Origin: JALZUE01 sp051251725 | GTDB lineage: Bacteria; Pseudomonadota; Gammaproteobacteria; Enterobacterales; Alteromonadaceae | Direction of reading: 5' to 3' | Assembly: GCA_051251725.1 (NCBI GenBank) | Contig: JBPOFN010000012.1 | Coordinates: forward strand, 1 to 64,000 | DNA length: 64,000 nt | In this document: one piece after another, positions 43,963 to 53,140 of the stretch | Layout: each line of letters begins with the position of its first letter | Position numbering within the stretch: position 1 is the first letter of the stretch | The notes under the pieces: model-generated | What the model saw: the letters and a program-made list of their open reading frames with translations, nothing else | Database searches by the model: none | Told to the model about the DNA's origin: nothing | Program-made: the position numbers and the translations under genes

Positions 43963-45430
43963 CACGAGCCGCTCCATTATCAGCTTTGCAACCTAATAAC
44001 GTGCTGCTAGCTAAACTTTTTGCTATTGCGCCAATATTACCTGCGCCTTGTGTGATCACCATATCGCCATCTTGTAATTGGTTTTTTACCAATTCTGCCA
44101 ATTGTTCTGGGTCGTTAACATAAATAGGTTCAACTTGACCGCGCTGACGAATACTACGCGCTAAACTCTTGCTATCGGCACCGGTAATTACCGTTTCGCC
44201 AGCAGCATAAACGTCAAGTAAAAATAAGCAATCAACTTTTGATAAAACTTCAACAAAATCTTCGTATAAGTCGCGTGTTCGGCTATAACGATGCGGTTGA
44301 AAAATCATCACTAAGCGTTTTTCTGGCCAACCAGCTCGCATTGCACTAATCGTCACGTCAACTTCTTCAGGGTGATGACCATAGTCATCAACCAAAACCA
44401 TTTCACCTTGCTCTGTTGATAAGGTGGCTAGCTGCTCAAAACGTCGTCCAATACCTTGGAACTCGTTTAAGGCGTTACAAATTGCGCTATCACTAACGCC
44501 TTCATCAGTTGCCACAGCAATACTTGCCAACGCATTTAAGACATTATGTTGGCCCGGTAAATTAACCGTTAAGCGTAAATCTTCTTTATCTTTACGGGTA
44601 ACCGTAAAACTCGTTGCTCCTTGCACCTGACTAAAATCAGACGCTTTAACATCAGCATCTTCGGCAAAACCATAAGTAATCACCTGACGACCAATACGCG
44701 GTAAAATTTCACGCACTACTGGGTTATCAATACAAACCACAGCCAAACCATAAAACGGCAAATTATGTAAAAATTCAACGTAGGTGTCTTTTAATTTTTC
44801 AAAGTCACCTTGATAGGTTTCCATATGGTCTTCGTCGATATTAGTGACCACAGCGACCATCGGCTGTAAGTGTAAAAATGACGCATCACTTTCATCAGCT
44901 TCAGCAATTAAATAACGACTGGTGCCAAGTCTGGCATTAGTACCGGCGCTATTTAATAAGCCGCCAATCACAAATGTTGGATCAAGCTTCGCTTCAGCAA
45001 AAATACTCGCCGTTAAACTTGTCGTGGTGGTTTTTCCATGAGTGCCCGCAATCGCAATACCATGGCGAAAACGCATTAGCTCCGCTAACATTTCTGCGCG
45101 GCGCACTACAGGGATACGATTTTCTTGCGCAGCAATTAATTCTGGATTGTCTTGGCTAATAGCGGTTGAAACCACAATAACACTCGCACCTTCAACGTTT
45201 TCTTTTGCATGACCAATAGTAATATCTGCGCCTAAACCCGTTAAGCGTTTTACCACTTGGTTGTTGCCAATATCAGAGCCTGATATTTGATAACCTTCAT
45301 TCAATAATACTTCTGCAATACCGCCCATACCGGCACCGCCAATACCAACAAAATGAATACGTTCAACACGTCTCATTTCTGGGATTTTAATTGGCGCGGT
45401 ATTATTCATATTTTGATTGCTCTTAGTCAT
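43955..45430 (-). CDS. murC: UDP-N-acetylmuramate-L-alanine ligase
   Basis: MurC adds L-alanine to UDP-MurNAc, the first amino acid of the stem. The 491-aa length is normal. The N-terminal Rossmann loop FVGIGGAGMGGIAEVL, the ATP loop AGTHGKTTTTSL near residue 128 and the C-terminal Mur-ligase motifs (YGHHPEEV, QPHRYSRTRD) are present. The start codon directly abuts the murG stop, so translation is probably coupled. Confidence 0.97.
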   Translation of the reverse strand: MTKSNQNMNNTAPIKIPEMRRVERIHFVGIGGAGMGGIAEVLLNEGYQISGSDIGNNQVVKRLTGLGADITIGHAKENVEGASVIVVSTAISQDNPELIAAQENRIPVVRRAEMLAELMRFRHGIAIAGTHGKTTTTSLTASIFAEAKLDPTFVIGGLLNSAGTNARLGTSRYLIAEADESDASFLHLQPMVAVVTNIDEDHMETYQGDFEKLKDTYVEFLHNLPFYGLAVVCIDNPVVREILPRIGRQVITYGFAEDADVKASDFSQVQGATSFTVTRKDKEDLRLTVNLPGQHNVLNALASIAVATDEGVSDSAICNALNEFQGIGRRFEQLATLSTEQGEMVLVDDYGHHPEEVDVTISAMRAGWPEKRLVMIFQPHRYSRTRDLYEDFVEVLSKVDCLFLLDVYAAGETVITGADSKSLARSIRQRGQVEPIYVNDPEQLAELVKNQLQDGDMVITQGAGNIGAIAKSLASSTLLGCKADNGAARDD

Positions 45431-46549
45431 TTATTTCACTTGTTCAAGACAGGCTTTAGCCACTTGCTCCGTTGCATCGCGATAAGCAGCATCAGATGCC
45501 GCCTTTGACATTGCTTGCACTACTTTTTCGGTGGCAAAAACACTATTTAATAATTGTGCTATTTGCATACTGGTTGCATGTTGTTGTGGCAATAATTTTG
45601 CTGCCCCTTTATCAACCAAGTATTTAGCATTTTTGGTTTGATGATCATCAACAGCATGCGGGAGCGGAATAAAAATCGCTGGTTTTCCGGCAATCGCTAA
45701 TTCAGATACCGTTAATGCACCCGCGCGGCAAATAACCACGTCAGCCCATTGATATGCTGCTGCCATATCATCAATAAATTCAGTTATTTTGTAGCAAGAT
45801 TCATCTAATTGAGTATTTTCATAACTTTCAATTACTTGCTTTAATTTGTCTTGGCCAGTTTGATGCCAAACTTCAAAATTTAGCCCTTTGAGCTGATTAA
45901 TCGCCGAAGGTACTAACTCATTTAAAATTTGCGCGCCTAAGCTTCCGCCAACCACTAATACTTTTCTGGTCGGCGTTGTTTCGCTATTTACAGCGGCATT
46001 TTCACTGTCAAGTAAAGCAGCATGGTTAGCAGCAACTTCGGTAATGGCTTTACGGATCGGGTTGCCAACAACTTTTGCTTTAATGCCTTTTTTAAACGCG
46101 TTCGGAAAAGCACTTAACACACTTGATGCTAATCGCGCTAAATAGCGATTACTCATACCAGCAACCGCATTTTGTTCATGTAAAATTAGTGGTTTACCTA
46201 ACAACCAAGCCGCAACGCCACCAGGTGCGCTGGCATAACCGCCCATACCTAAAACCACATCAGGGTTTACTCGTCGAATAACCCGCATTGATTGCACCAC
46301 TGACTGCAATAATTTAAATGGCGTTTTTAGCAAGGTCGCAAAACTTTTATTGCGAATACCGGCAATATTAATAAATGAAATTTCAAAGCCATGTTGCGGA
46401 ACTAAGCTTGCTTCCATTCGTTTTGCCGTGCCTAACCAATGAATATCCCAGCCTTGAGCTTGCAAATATTCAGCTACCGCAATACCCGGAAAAATATGTC
46501 CGCCAGTGCCACCGGCCATCACTAATAATGTTGGGCGCTTACTCATCAA
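45431..46549 (-). CDS. murG: UDP-GlcNAc:lipid I N-acetylglucosaminyltransferase
   Basis: MurG makes lipid II from lipid I at the cytoplasmic face of the membrane. The 372-aa GT28-family product has the N-terminal G-loop MAGGTGGHIFPGIAVAE, a second loop GGSLGAQILNELVP and the donor-binding CRAGALTVSELAIAGKPAIFIPLP. Two ATG codons in succession (46549, 46546) are possible. It overlaps ftsW by 11 bases. Confidence 0.97.
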   Translation of the reverse strand: MMSKRPTLLVMAGGTGGHIFPGIAVAEYLQAQGWDIHWLGTAKRMEASLVPQHGFEISFINIAGIRNKSFATLLKTPFKLLQSVVQSMRVIRRVNPDVVLGMGGYASAPGGVAAWLLGKPLILHEQNAVAGMSNRYLARLASSVLSAFPNAFKKGIKAKVVGNPIRKAITEVAANHAALLDSENAAVNSETTPTRKVLVVGGSLGAQILNELVPSAINQLKGLNFEVWHQTGQDKLKQVIESYENTQLDESCYKITEFIDDMAAAYQWADVVICRAGALTVSELAIAGKPAIFIPLPHAVDDHQTKNAKYLVDKGAAKLLPQQHATSMQIAQLLNSVFATEKVVQAMSKAASDAAYRDATEQVAKACLEQVK

Positions 46550-47765
46550 TTCGCCCTTTCTTTTTTTTCTTTAACGATTTTGTTGTCGCCTGTAAACTTT
46601 GTAAACGTAATTCATGATCAATGCGGATCAGTACAACAACCGCAAGAGTCATGATGATCATTGAGCTACCACCGTAGCTTATTAACGGCATAGTTAAGCC
46701 TTTAGTTGGCACAATACCCGCGCTAGCGCCGATATTAACCGCCGTTTGAAAACTCAACCAAATGCCAATACTGTAGGCAAAAAAGCCTTCAAAATACTTT
46801 TCTTTCGCGATGGCTTGGCGTCCTAACATTAACGCTTTAAAAACCAAGACCCCACTTAATACCAACACAGTCGCAACACCTAAAAAGCCAAACTCTTCGG
46901 CTAATACCGCCATGACAAAGTCAGTATGTGCTTCTGGTAAATATTCTAATTTTTGAATGCTGTTACCCAAACCTTGGCCAAAAAATTCACCACGGCCATA
47001 AGCCATTAACGATTGAGTTAATTGATAACCGCTACCAAACGGGTCTTGCCATGGGTCTAAAAAGCTAGTGATACGGCGTAAACGATACGGTTCAAAAATG
47101 GCTAACATAGTGATAGCCCCTAATCCTACTGCCGTCATCGCGATAAATTGCCAAAGCTTAGCGCCCGCTAAAAACAATAAGCCAAAGGTCGTGACAAACA
47201 TCACAATGACAGTACCCAAATCTGGTTGCATCAACAAAAATAACGCCAATAAACCAAAGACCGCCAGTGGTTTGATAAAACCTTTTAAATTCTCCATGAC
47301 TTCTTCACGGCGTCTAACTAAATAAGCCGATAAATAACAGAAGAAAAATAGTTTTGCTGGCTCTGCCGCTTGAATGGTAATAGGCCCTAAGACTATCCAG
47401 CGCTGCGAACCATTGACCGACCGGCCAATCACTAACACCGCCATTAACAAGACCAAAGCAAATAGCAACAAATAACCACTGTATTTATGCCACCAACTCA
47501 TTGGCACTTGCAAAGCAAGACCGCCAATAAGTAAACTTAAAACGATATAAACCATGTGGCGAACCACAAAGTGAAAAGGATTATTAAACAAACGTTCAGC
47601 AACTGGCATTGAAGAGCTTGCCACCATGATCAAACCGATAACGTATAAAGCGACCGCGATCATCACAAACCCGCGATCAAAGGTGACACCGGCATTGCTG
47701 TATTTCGGTGTTGCACTCAATGCTGAAAATTTCAGTAACGGAAGTTGCTGTAACATGGTTAACAT
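46539..47765 (-). CDS. ftsW: Septal peptidoglycan polymerase FtsW
   Basis: FtsW is the SEDS-family glycosyltransferase that works with FtsI at the septum. The 408-aa product has about ten transmembrane helices, the catalytic Asp in a segment reading QAEPAKLFFF...LMQPDLGTVIVM, and the C-terminal signature PTKGLTMPLISYGGSSM. The lysine-rich tail (SLKKKKKGRIDE) is cytoplasmic. It overlaps murD by 7 bases. Confidence 0.97.
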   Translation of the reverse strand: MLTMLQQLPLLKFSALSATPKYSNAGVTFDRGFVMIAVALYVIGLIMVASSSMPVAERLFNNPFHFVVRHMVYIVLSLLIGGLALQVPMSWWHKYSGYLLLFALVLLMAVLVIGRSVNGSQRWIVLGPITIQAAEPAKLFFFCYLSAYLVRRREEVMENLKGFIKPLAVFGLLALFLLMQPDLGTVIVMFVTTFGLLFLAGAKLWQFIAMTAVGLGAITMLAIFEPYRLRRITSFLDPWQDPFGSGYQLTQSLMAYGRGEFFGQGLGNSIQKLEYLPEAHTDFVMAVLAEEFGFLGVATVLVLSGVLVFKALMLGRQAIAKEKYFEGFFAYSIGIWLSFQTAVNIGASAGIVPTKGLTMPLISYGGSSMIIMTLAVVVLIRIDHELRLQSLQATTKSLKKKKKGRIDE

Positions 47766-49126
47766 GTTTGCTCTCCCTGTACGGCATCAATAAAGGCTAA
47801 ACCGCGTTCGATATAATTTTTAAACATATCGATACTGGCACAAGCAGGAGACAATAAAACAATATCACCGCTTTTCGCTTGGCTTTTAACTAAGTTAACC
47901 GCGTCAGCGAGTGTGCTAACAGTTGATGAAGCAGAAGTTAATGCCGCTATTTGTCCGCCATCTTTTCCTAATGTCACCGTATGGAATACGTGCTGTTTAA
48001 TCGCTGGGGCTAATTCACTAAAGTCAGCACCTTTGCCATCACCGCCAGCAATTAAATAAAGATCTTGCTGCTGACTTTTATTACTAGCAAAGCCGTTAAT
48101 CGCAGCTATGGTTGCGCCAACATTGGTCGCTTTCGAGTCATTAATCCAACGAATGCCGTCGTTAGTTGCGACCGGTTGGCAGCGATGTTCAAGGCCAACA
48201 AAATCAGGCAACGCCTTAACCATGTCAGTTAACGACCAACCTGCTGCTTTTCCTAAGGCTAATGCAGCCAAGCAGTTTAAGGCATTGTGTATGCCAGCAA
48301 GCGGTAACTCTGCCACGGCAATTAAGGCCTGCTGACCCGAGATTAACCATTGCTGGCCGTCGAGTTCTTGTAAGCCAAAAACTTCTGCTGTCGCATTAAG
48401 CGGCTGTTCTAAACCAAAACTGTATTGTGTTTTAAATGTTAAGATTTCAGGTAATGCCGTTCTACTGTCATCGCGATTAATCACAGCAATATCAGTTTGA
48501 CGATAAATTTCTTGTTTGATCTTCTGATAATTATCAATGGTCGCGTGTCGATCTAAATGATCATCACAGACATTTAATACACATGCGCTTCTTGCCTGCA
48601 TATTAGTCATAGTTTCTAACTGAAAACTTGATAATTCTAAAATTAAAAAGTCAGGGCGCTGCTCAATAGTATCCAAGACCGGAATACCAATATTGCCACC
48701 TAATTGGGTGTTATATCCTAAACGCTCGCCTAAAAAGGCTAACAGAGACACTACCGTCGATTTTCCATTAGAGCCAGTTACAGCAATGGTTGGCACCTGT
48801 GTTAAACGGCAATAAAGTTCAACATCACCAAAAACTTCACCTTCGTCATTTAAACAGCCGGCAATTTCTGGGTTATTTAAATCTATGCCAGGGCTGGCCA
48901 AAACAATATCAGCTGAATTAATCAGTGCTTTATCCCAGTGACCTAAAGATAAATAATTACCGGCGAATTGCTGATTAAATTCATGGCTATCAATAATATT
49001 TTTACGACTGTCGTTAAGTGAAAATTTAATGCCGTGTTTAGATAAAAAGCGCGCACAAGAAAGCCCGGTAATACCGGCTCCTAATACGACAATTTCTTTA
49101 TTATCTAAAAACGATAAATTCAACAT
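47759..49126 (-). CDS. murD: UDP-N-acetylmuramoyl-L-alanine-D-glutamate ligase
   Basis: MurD adds D-glutamate to UDP-MurNAc-L-Ala. The 455-aa product starts with a Rossmann fold (IVVLGAGITGLSCARFL) and has the ATP loop AVTGSNGKSTVVSL and WINDSKATNVGAT of the central and C-terminal domains. I set the start at 49126 by homology, 14 bases after mraY; a longer frame up to 49228 would overlap mraY by 88 bases and adds 34 residues without family resemblance. The Shine-Dalgarno is weak. Confidence 0.95.
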   Translation of the reverse strand: MLNLSFLDNKEIVVLGAGITGLSCARFLSKHGIKFSLNDSRKNIIDSHEFNQQFAGNYLSLGHWDKALINSADIVLASPGIDLNNPEIAGCLNDEGEVFGDVELYCRLTQVPTIAVTGSNGKSTVVSLLAFLGERLGYNTQLGGNIGIPVLDTIEQRPDFLILELSSFQLETMTNMQARSACVLNVCDDHLDRHATIDNYQKIKQEIYRQTDIAVINRDDSRTALPEILTFKTQYSFGLEQPLNATAEVFGLQELDGQQWLISGQQALIAVAELPLAGIHNALNCLAALALGKAAGWSLTDMVKALPDFVGLEHRCQPVATNDGIRWINDSKATNVGATIAAINGFASNKSQQQDLYLIAGGDGKGADFSELAPAIKQHVFHTVTLGKDGGQIAALTSASSTVSTLADAVNLVKSQAKSGDIVLLSPACASIDMFKNYIERGLAFIDAVQGEQTC

Positions 49127-49140
49127 AGTTGTTTTTGCTC

Positions 49141-50223
49141 TTAACGCAGTTTTAAGGTTGCTAAACCAATTAACACTAAAATAAATGACATGATCCAAAA
49201 GCGCACAATTACTCGCGGCTCTGGCCAACCTTTTAATTCATAATGATGATGAATCGGTGCCATTCTAAAAATTCGTTGGCCTCGTAATTTATACGAACCA
49301 ACTTGTAAAATTACCGACACGGTTTCCATCACAAAAACCCCGCCCATAATAAATAATACAATTTCTTGTCTCACTAATACGGCAATCACCCCTAAAGCAG
49401 CGCCTAACGCTAATGAGCCAACATCGCCCATAAACACTTGTGCTGGGTAGGTGTTAAACCATAAAAACCCTAAACCGGCGCCAACAATAGCAGTACAAAC
49501 CACCACTAACTCACTGACCATAGGAATATGCGGTAAATGTAGATAATCTGAAAAATTAACGTTACCGGTAACATAAGCAAATAAAGCAAAAGCGCCGGCG
49601 ACCATAATGGTTGGCACTATCGCTAAACCATCTAAACCGTCAGTTAAGTTCACTGAGTTACTGGTACCAACAATCACGAAATAGGTTAATAAAATATATA
49701 AGACACCGAGCTGCGGCATGACGTCTTTCATAAACGGGATTAATAGTGCCGTTTCCGTTGGCGCTTGCGCGGTATAATACAAAAAGAAGGCAGTACAAAA
49801 GCCCGCAACCGTTTGCCAAAAATATTTCCAACGAGCAATTAGGCCATTTGAGTCTTTGCGAATAACTTTGCGATAATCATCAACAAAGCCAATAACACCA
49901 AAGCTAATCACCACAAACAGCACAACTAAAACGTAACGATTAGTTAAGTCAGCCCATAACAATACACTGGCAATAATGGCCGCTAAAATTAACAAGCCGC
50001 CCATCGTTGGCGTGCCTGATTTTGATAAATGACTTTGCGGGCCGTCATCGCGGATAGTTTGGCCGATTTGCATACGCTGTAATGCCGCGATTAATTTCGG
50101 CCCAAAATATAACGAAATCACTAACGCAGTTAAGGTTGAAATAATCGCTCTAAACGTTAGATACGAAAAGACATTAAAAAAGCTGTAATACTGCGTTAAA
50201 TATTCACTTAACCAAAGTAACAT
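49141..50223 (-). CDS. mraY: Phospho-MurNAc-pentapeptide transferase
   Basis: MraY moves phospho-MurNAc-pentapeptide to undecaprenyl phosphate, forming lipid I. The 360-aa product equals the E. coli length and has ten transmembrane helices, with SKSGTPTMGGLLIL, FVDDYRKV (catalytic Asp pair), NLTDGLDGLAIVP and MAPIHHHYELKGWPE. The start at 50223 matches the family N-terminus (MLLWLSEYLTQYYS, like MLVWLAEHL in E. coli) and shares one base with the murF stop (TAATG). Confidence 0.97.
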   Translation of the reverse strand: MLLWLSEYLTQYYSFFNVFSYLTFRAIISTLTALVISLYFGPKLIAALQRMQIGQTIRDDGPQSHLSKSGTPTMGGLLILAAIIASVLLWADLTNRYVLVVLFVVISFGVIGFVDDYRKVIRKDSNGLIARWKYFWQTVAGFCTAFFLYYTAQAPTETALLIPFMKDVMPQLGVLYILLTYFVIVGTSNSVNLTDGLDGLAIVPTIMVAGAFALFAYVTGNVNFSDYLHLPHIPMVSELVVVCTAIVGAGLGFLWFNTYPAQVFMGDVGSLALGAALGVIAVLVRQEIVLFIMGGVFVMETVSVILQVGSYKLRGQRIFRMAPIHHHYELKGWPEPRVIVRFWIMSFILVLIGLATLKLR

Positions 50224-51608
50224 TAGACAAGTTCCTGTTGAGTTAGGCTTGCTCGCCACGTTAAAATATCTTGCACTACTAATTCCATTTTTGAACTTCT
50301 TGAGCCTTTCACTAAAACAGAAATTTGTTTTGCTTCATCAGCTAAAATTGTTGTTAAGTTTTCGACTAACTTAGTTTTATCACTAAAGTGTTGATTGTTT
50401 TGAGCAAATGCATCAGAAGTCGCTTGGCTAAGTACACCTAATGTTAATAAATCATCGATGCCTAAAGCTTTGGCAAATTCACCCACTTCTTGGTGATAAC
50501 TTCTCGCTTCTGCGCCTAATTCCGCCATATCGCCCAACACTAAAACACGTCGACCAGGGAAGCTGGCTAATAATTCAATCGCTGCTTTAATTGATTCAAC
50601 ATTGGCATTATAAGTGTCGTCAATGACTTTAAATTTATCATCAACATGGTGCAGGTTCATGCGCCCTTGCACAGGTTTCATTTGCGCTAAACCTAAGCGA
50701 ATATCATCAAGTGATGCGCCAAACTCTAATGCAATAGCTGCTGCCGCAACCGCATTACAAACATTATGTTTACCCGGTACGGTGAGCTCAATAAAGGTAT
50801 TACCATGATAAGTGTTCAATTTAAAACTGGCACAGCCATCTTCATTCAACACCACATCAGAGCTATAACAGTCTGAAGTATTTAAACAGGAAAACTGACG
50901 CACGTTTTTATCCACTAAGCGCCACTGCCATTTATTGGCGTATTTACAATCTTTGTTGTAAAGCGCAATGCCGTTTTCACTCAGCCCTTCAAAAATTTCA
51001 CCTTTTGCCCGAGCAACTCCACATAAATCACCAAAACCTTCTAAATGCGCGGCGGCAATATTATTGATCACGGCAACGTCAGGTTTGACTAGGTTACTGG
51101 TATAAGAAATTTCGCCAATATGATTAGCGCCCATTTCTATCACTGCATAATCATGCTCAGGTGTTAATCTTAATAAGGTTAATGGTACGCCAATATCATT
51201 ATTGAAATTGCCTTTAGTGGCTAAAACATTGCCTAAGCGCGATAGAATTGCTGCGGTCATTTCTTTAACTGTTGTTTTTCCGCTACTACCCGTAATACCC
51301 ACAGTTTTTGGCGCTACTTGCGCTTTGACATAAGCGCCGATTTGTCCCAGCGCCTTTAACGAATCTTTAACCACGACTTGTGCAATCGAAACAACTTGTT
51401 GTTGTTCGACGATCAAAGCTTTACACAATGCCTTTTCAGCCTGTTGGCTAAATTTATGGCCATCAAACGTATCGCCTTTTAAAGCAAGAAAAACATCATC
51501 TTTTGCCAGCGTACGACTATCTGTACTGATATTCGTTATCGTGGCATCAACACCGATTAATTTGCCTTGGGTAATGTTGGCAATATCAGATAATAAGAGT
51601 GGGATCAT
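50223..51608 (-). CDS. murF: UDP-MurNAc-tripeptide D-alanyl-D-alanine ligase
   Basis: MurF adds D-Ala-D-Ala to the UDP-MurNAc tripeptide. The 461-aa product shows the N-terminal uridine-binding domain (NISTDSRTLAKDDVFLALKG), ATP loop GITGSSGKTTVKEM near residue 106 and the C-terminal block VIDDTYNANVESIKAAIE. It overlaps murE by 4 bases and is joined to mraY through TAATG. Confidence 0.97.
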   Translation of the reverse strand: MIPLLLSDIANITQGKLIGVDATITNISTDSRTLAKDDVFLALKGDTFDGHKFSQQAEKALCKALIVEQQQVVSIAQVVVKDSLKALGQIGAYVKAQVAPKTVGITGSSGKTTVKEMTAAILSRLGNVLATKGNFNNDIGVPLTLLRLTPEHDYAVIEMGANHIGEISYTSNLVKPDVAVINNIAAAHLEGFGDLCGVARAKGEIFEGLSENGIALYNKDCKYANKWQWRLVDKNVRQFSCLNTSDCYSSDVVLNEDGCASFKLNTYHGNTFIELTVPGKHNVCNAVAAAAIALEFGASLDDIRLGLAQMKPVQGRMNLHHVDDKFKVIDDTYNANVESIKAAIELLASFPGRRVLVLGDMAELGAEARSYHQEVGEFAKALGIDDLLTLGVLSQATSDAFAQNNQHFSDKTKLVENLTTILADEAKQISVLVKGSRSSKMELVVQDILTWRASLTQQELV

Positions 51609-53140
51609 AATACTGCCTTTTGATAATGCGCTTTAACTAAAGCGCGTTCGTTATATGGAATTTTATCAGCGCCTATAATGATATATTCTTCATGGCCTTT
51701 ACCGGCAAATAAAATAGCATCGTTAGGTTTTGCATGTGCTAATGCCGAACATGCAGCTTGTTGGCGATTTAAAATAATAGTGATACGTTCTAATTGCTGA
51801 CAGCCCGATAAAATATCACTGGCGATCATTTCAGCCGGCTCAGTTCTTGGATTGTCATTTGTCACTATTACATGTTCAGCCAATTGCTCAGCAATTGCGC
51901 CCATTTCTGCACGTTTACCTTTATCTCGATCGCCACCACAGCCAAACACCACCCAAAGTTCCCCTTGGCAATGTTGCTTAACCGCTAATAAAGCATTTTT
52001 TAAACCATCTGGCGTATGTGCATAATCAACAACAGAAAGGACTTTCCCTGTTCCGGTAAATGCTTCCATTCTGCCGATGGCTGGCGTTAAAGATTTTATC
52101 GCTTGTTGAATATCAGCAAGCGGCACCGATAACGATAGTAATATCGCCATTGCGGCTAATAAGTTTTCTACGTTAAAGTCACCTAATAACGGACTTTCAA
52201 TCAACGCTTTGCCCTGTGCGGTCACAACTTCAAAAGTAATACCAACACCATGATGAGTTAAGTTTTGTGCAAAGACATAAGCGCTATGGCGGTTATAAAG
52301 CTCAAGCGTTTTTGGTGCTTTACCATAAATAACAACAGCATTTCTTTTTTCAGCGGTTAATGCCGCCAACCACTGCTGGGCATATTCGTCATCGCCATTA
52401 ACAATTATCTGCTGCGGTTTTTCGCTGTTAAATAAACTGAATTTAGCCGCGGCATAATTTTCCATCGTTTGGTGATAATCAAGATGATCACGCGATAGAT
52501 TATTAAACAAAGCAATATCAAATAATTCCGGCAATACCCGTTTTTGCACTAATGCATGTGATGAGACTTCCATTGTCACAACAGCAATTTTTTTCGCTTT
52601 AAAGCCATTTAATAAGCTCATCACTTCGGTTGCTGCTGGCGTGGTGTTTGCTAATGGCAATAAATTTGCTAGCTGGCCTGCACCTAAAGTGCCTATCACC
52701 GCTGCTTTTTGCTGGCAAGTTTCTAATAACTTGGCCACCATTAACGCGATACTGGTTTTGCCGTTCGTACCGGTAATGCCTACCACTGTTAAGCTTTTTT
52801 GTGGCAACTGGTAATATTGTTCAGCTAAGGTAAATAAATTTTTATCCAGTTCATAAAACTGGACAATAACAATACCTTTTTTCAGCAAAAGCTTACCGTG
52901 CTGCTGAATATGCTGACACTGTGCGATAACCAGGGCGGCACCTTGCTCTATCGCTTTATCGATATATTGACGACCATCAAGGGCATCACCAATCACGGCG
53001 CAAAAAATATCACCGGATTTAATTTTGCGGCTGTCGTTGGTCATTTCACCACAAGCAACGGCTTCAATAGCAATATCAAAAGCCGCTAACGCTTGCGCGA
53101 TAGAAAAATTATTTTTTGGAGCTGATTTAAACATTATCAT
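51605..53140 (-). CDS. murE: UDP-MurNAc-L-Ala-D-Glu:meso-diaminopimelate ligase
   Basis: MurE adds the third residue of the stem. The 511-aa product has the ATP loop GITGTNGKTSIALM near 122, the carbamylated-lysine region, and the C-terminal DNPRTE motif (residues near 430) that selects meso-diaminopimelate, as expected of a Gram-negative. It overlaps ftsI by 14 bases, so translation of the two is probably coupled. A start at 53134 (second Met) is also possible. Confidence 0.97.
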   Translation of the reverse strand: MIMFKSAPKNNFSIAQALAAFDIAIEAVACGEMTNDSRKIKSGDIFCAVIGDALDGRQYIDKAIEQGAALVIAQCQHIQQHGKLLLKKGIVIVQFYELDKNLFTLAEQYYQLPQKSLTVVGITGTNGKTSIALMVAKLLETCQQKAAVIGTLGAGQLANLLPLANTTPAATEVMSLLNGFKAKKIAVVTMEVSSHALVQKRVLPELFDIALFNNLSRDHLDYHQTMENYAAAKFSLFNSEKPQQIIVNGDDEYAQQWLAALTAEKRNAVVIYGKAPKTLELYNRHSAYVFAQNLTHHGVGITFEVVTAQGKALIESPLLGDFNVENLLAAMAILLSLSVPLADIQQAIKSLTPAIGRMEAFTGTGKVLSVVDYAHTPDGLKNALLAVKQHCQGELWVVFGCGGDRDKGKRAEMGAIAEQLAEHVIVTNDNPRTEPAEMIASDILSGCQQLERITIILNRQQAACSALAHAKPNDAILFAGKGHEEYIIIGADKIPYNERALVKAHYQKAVL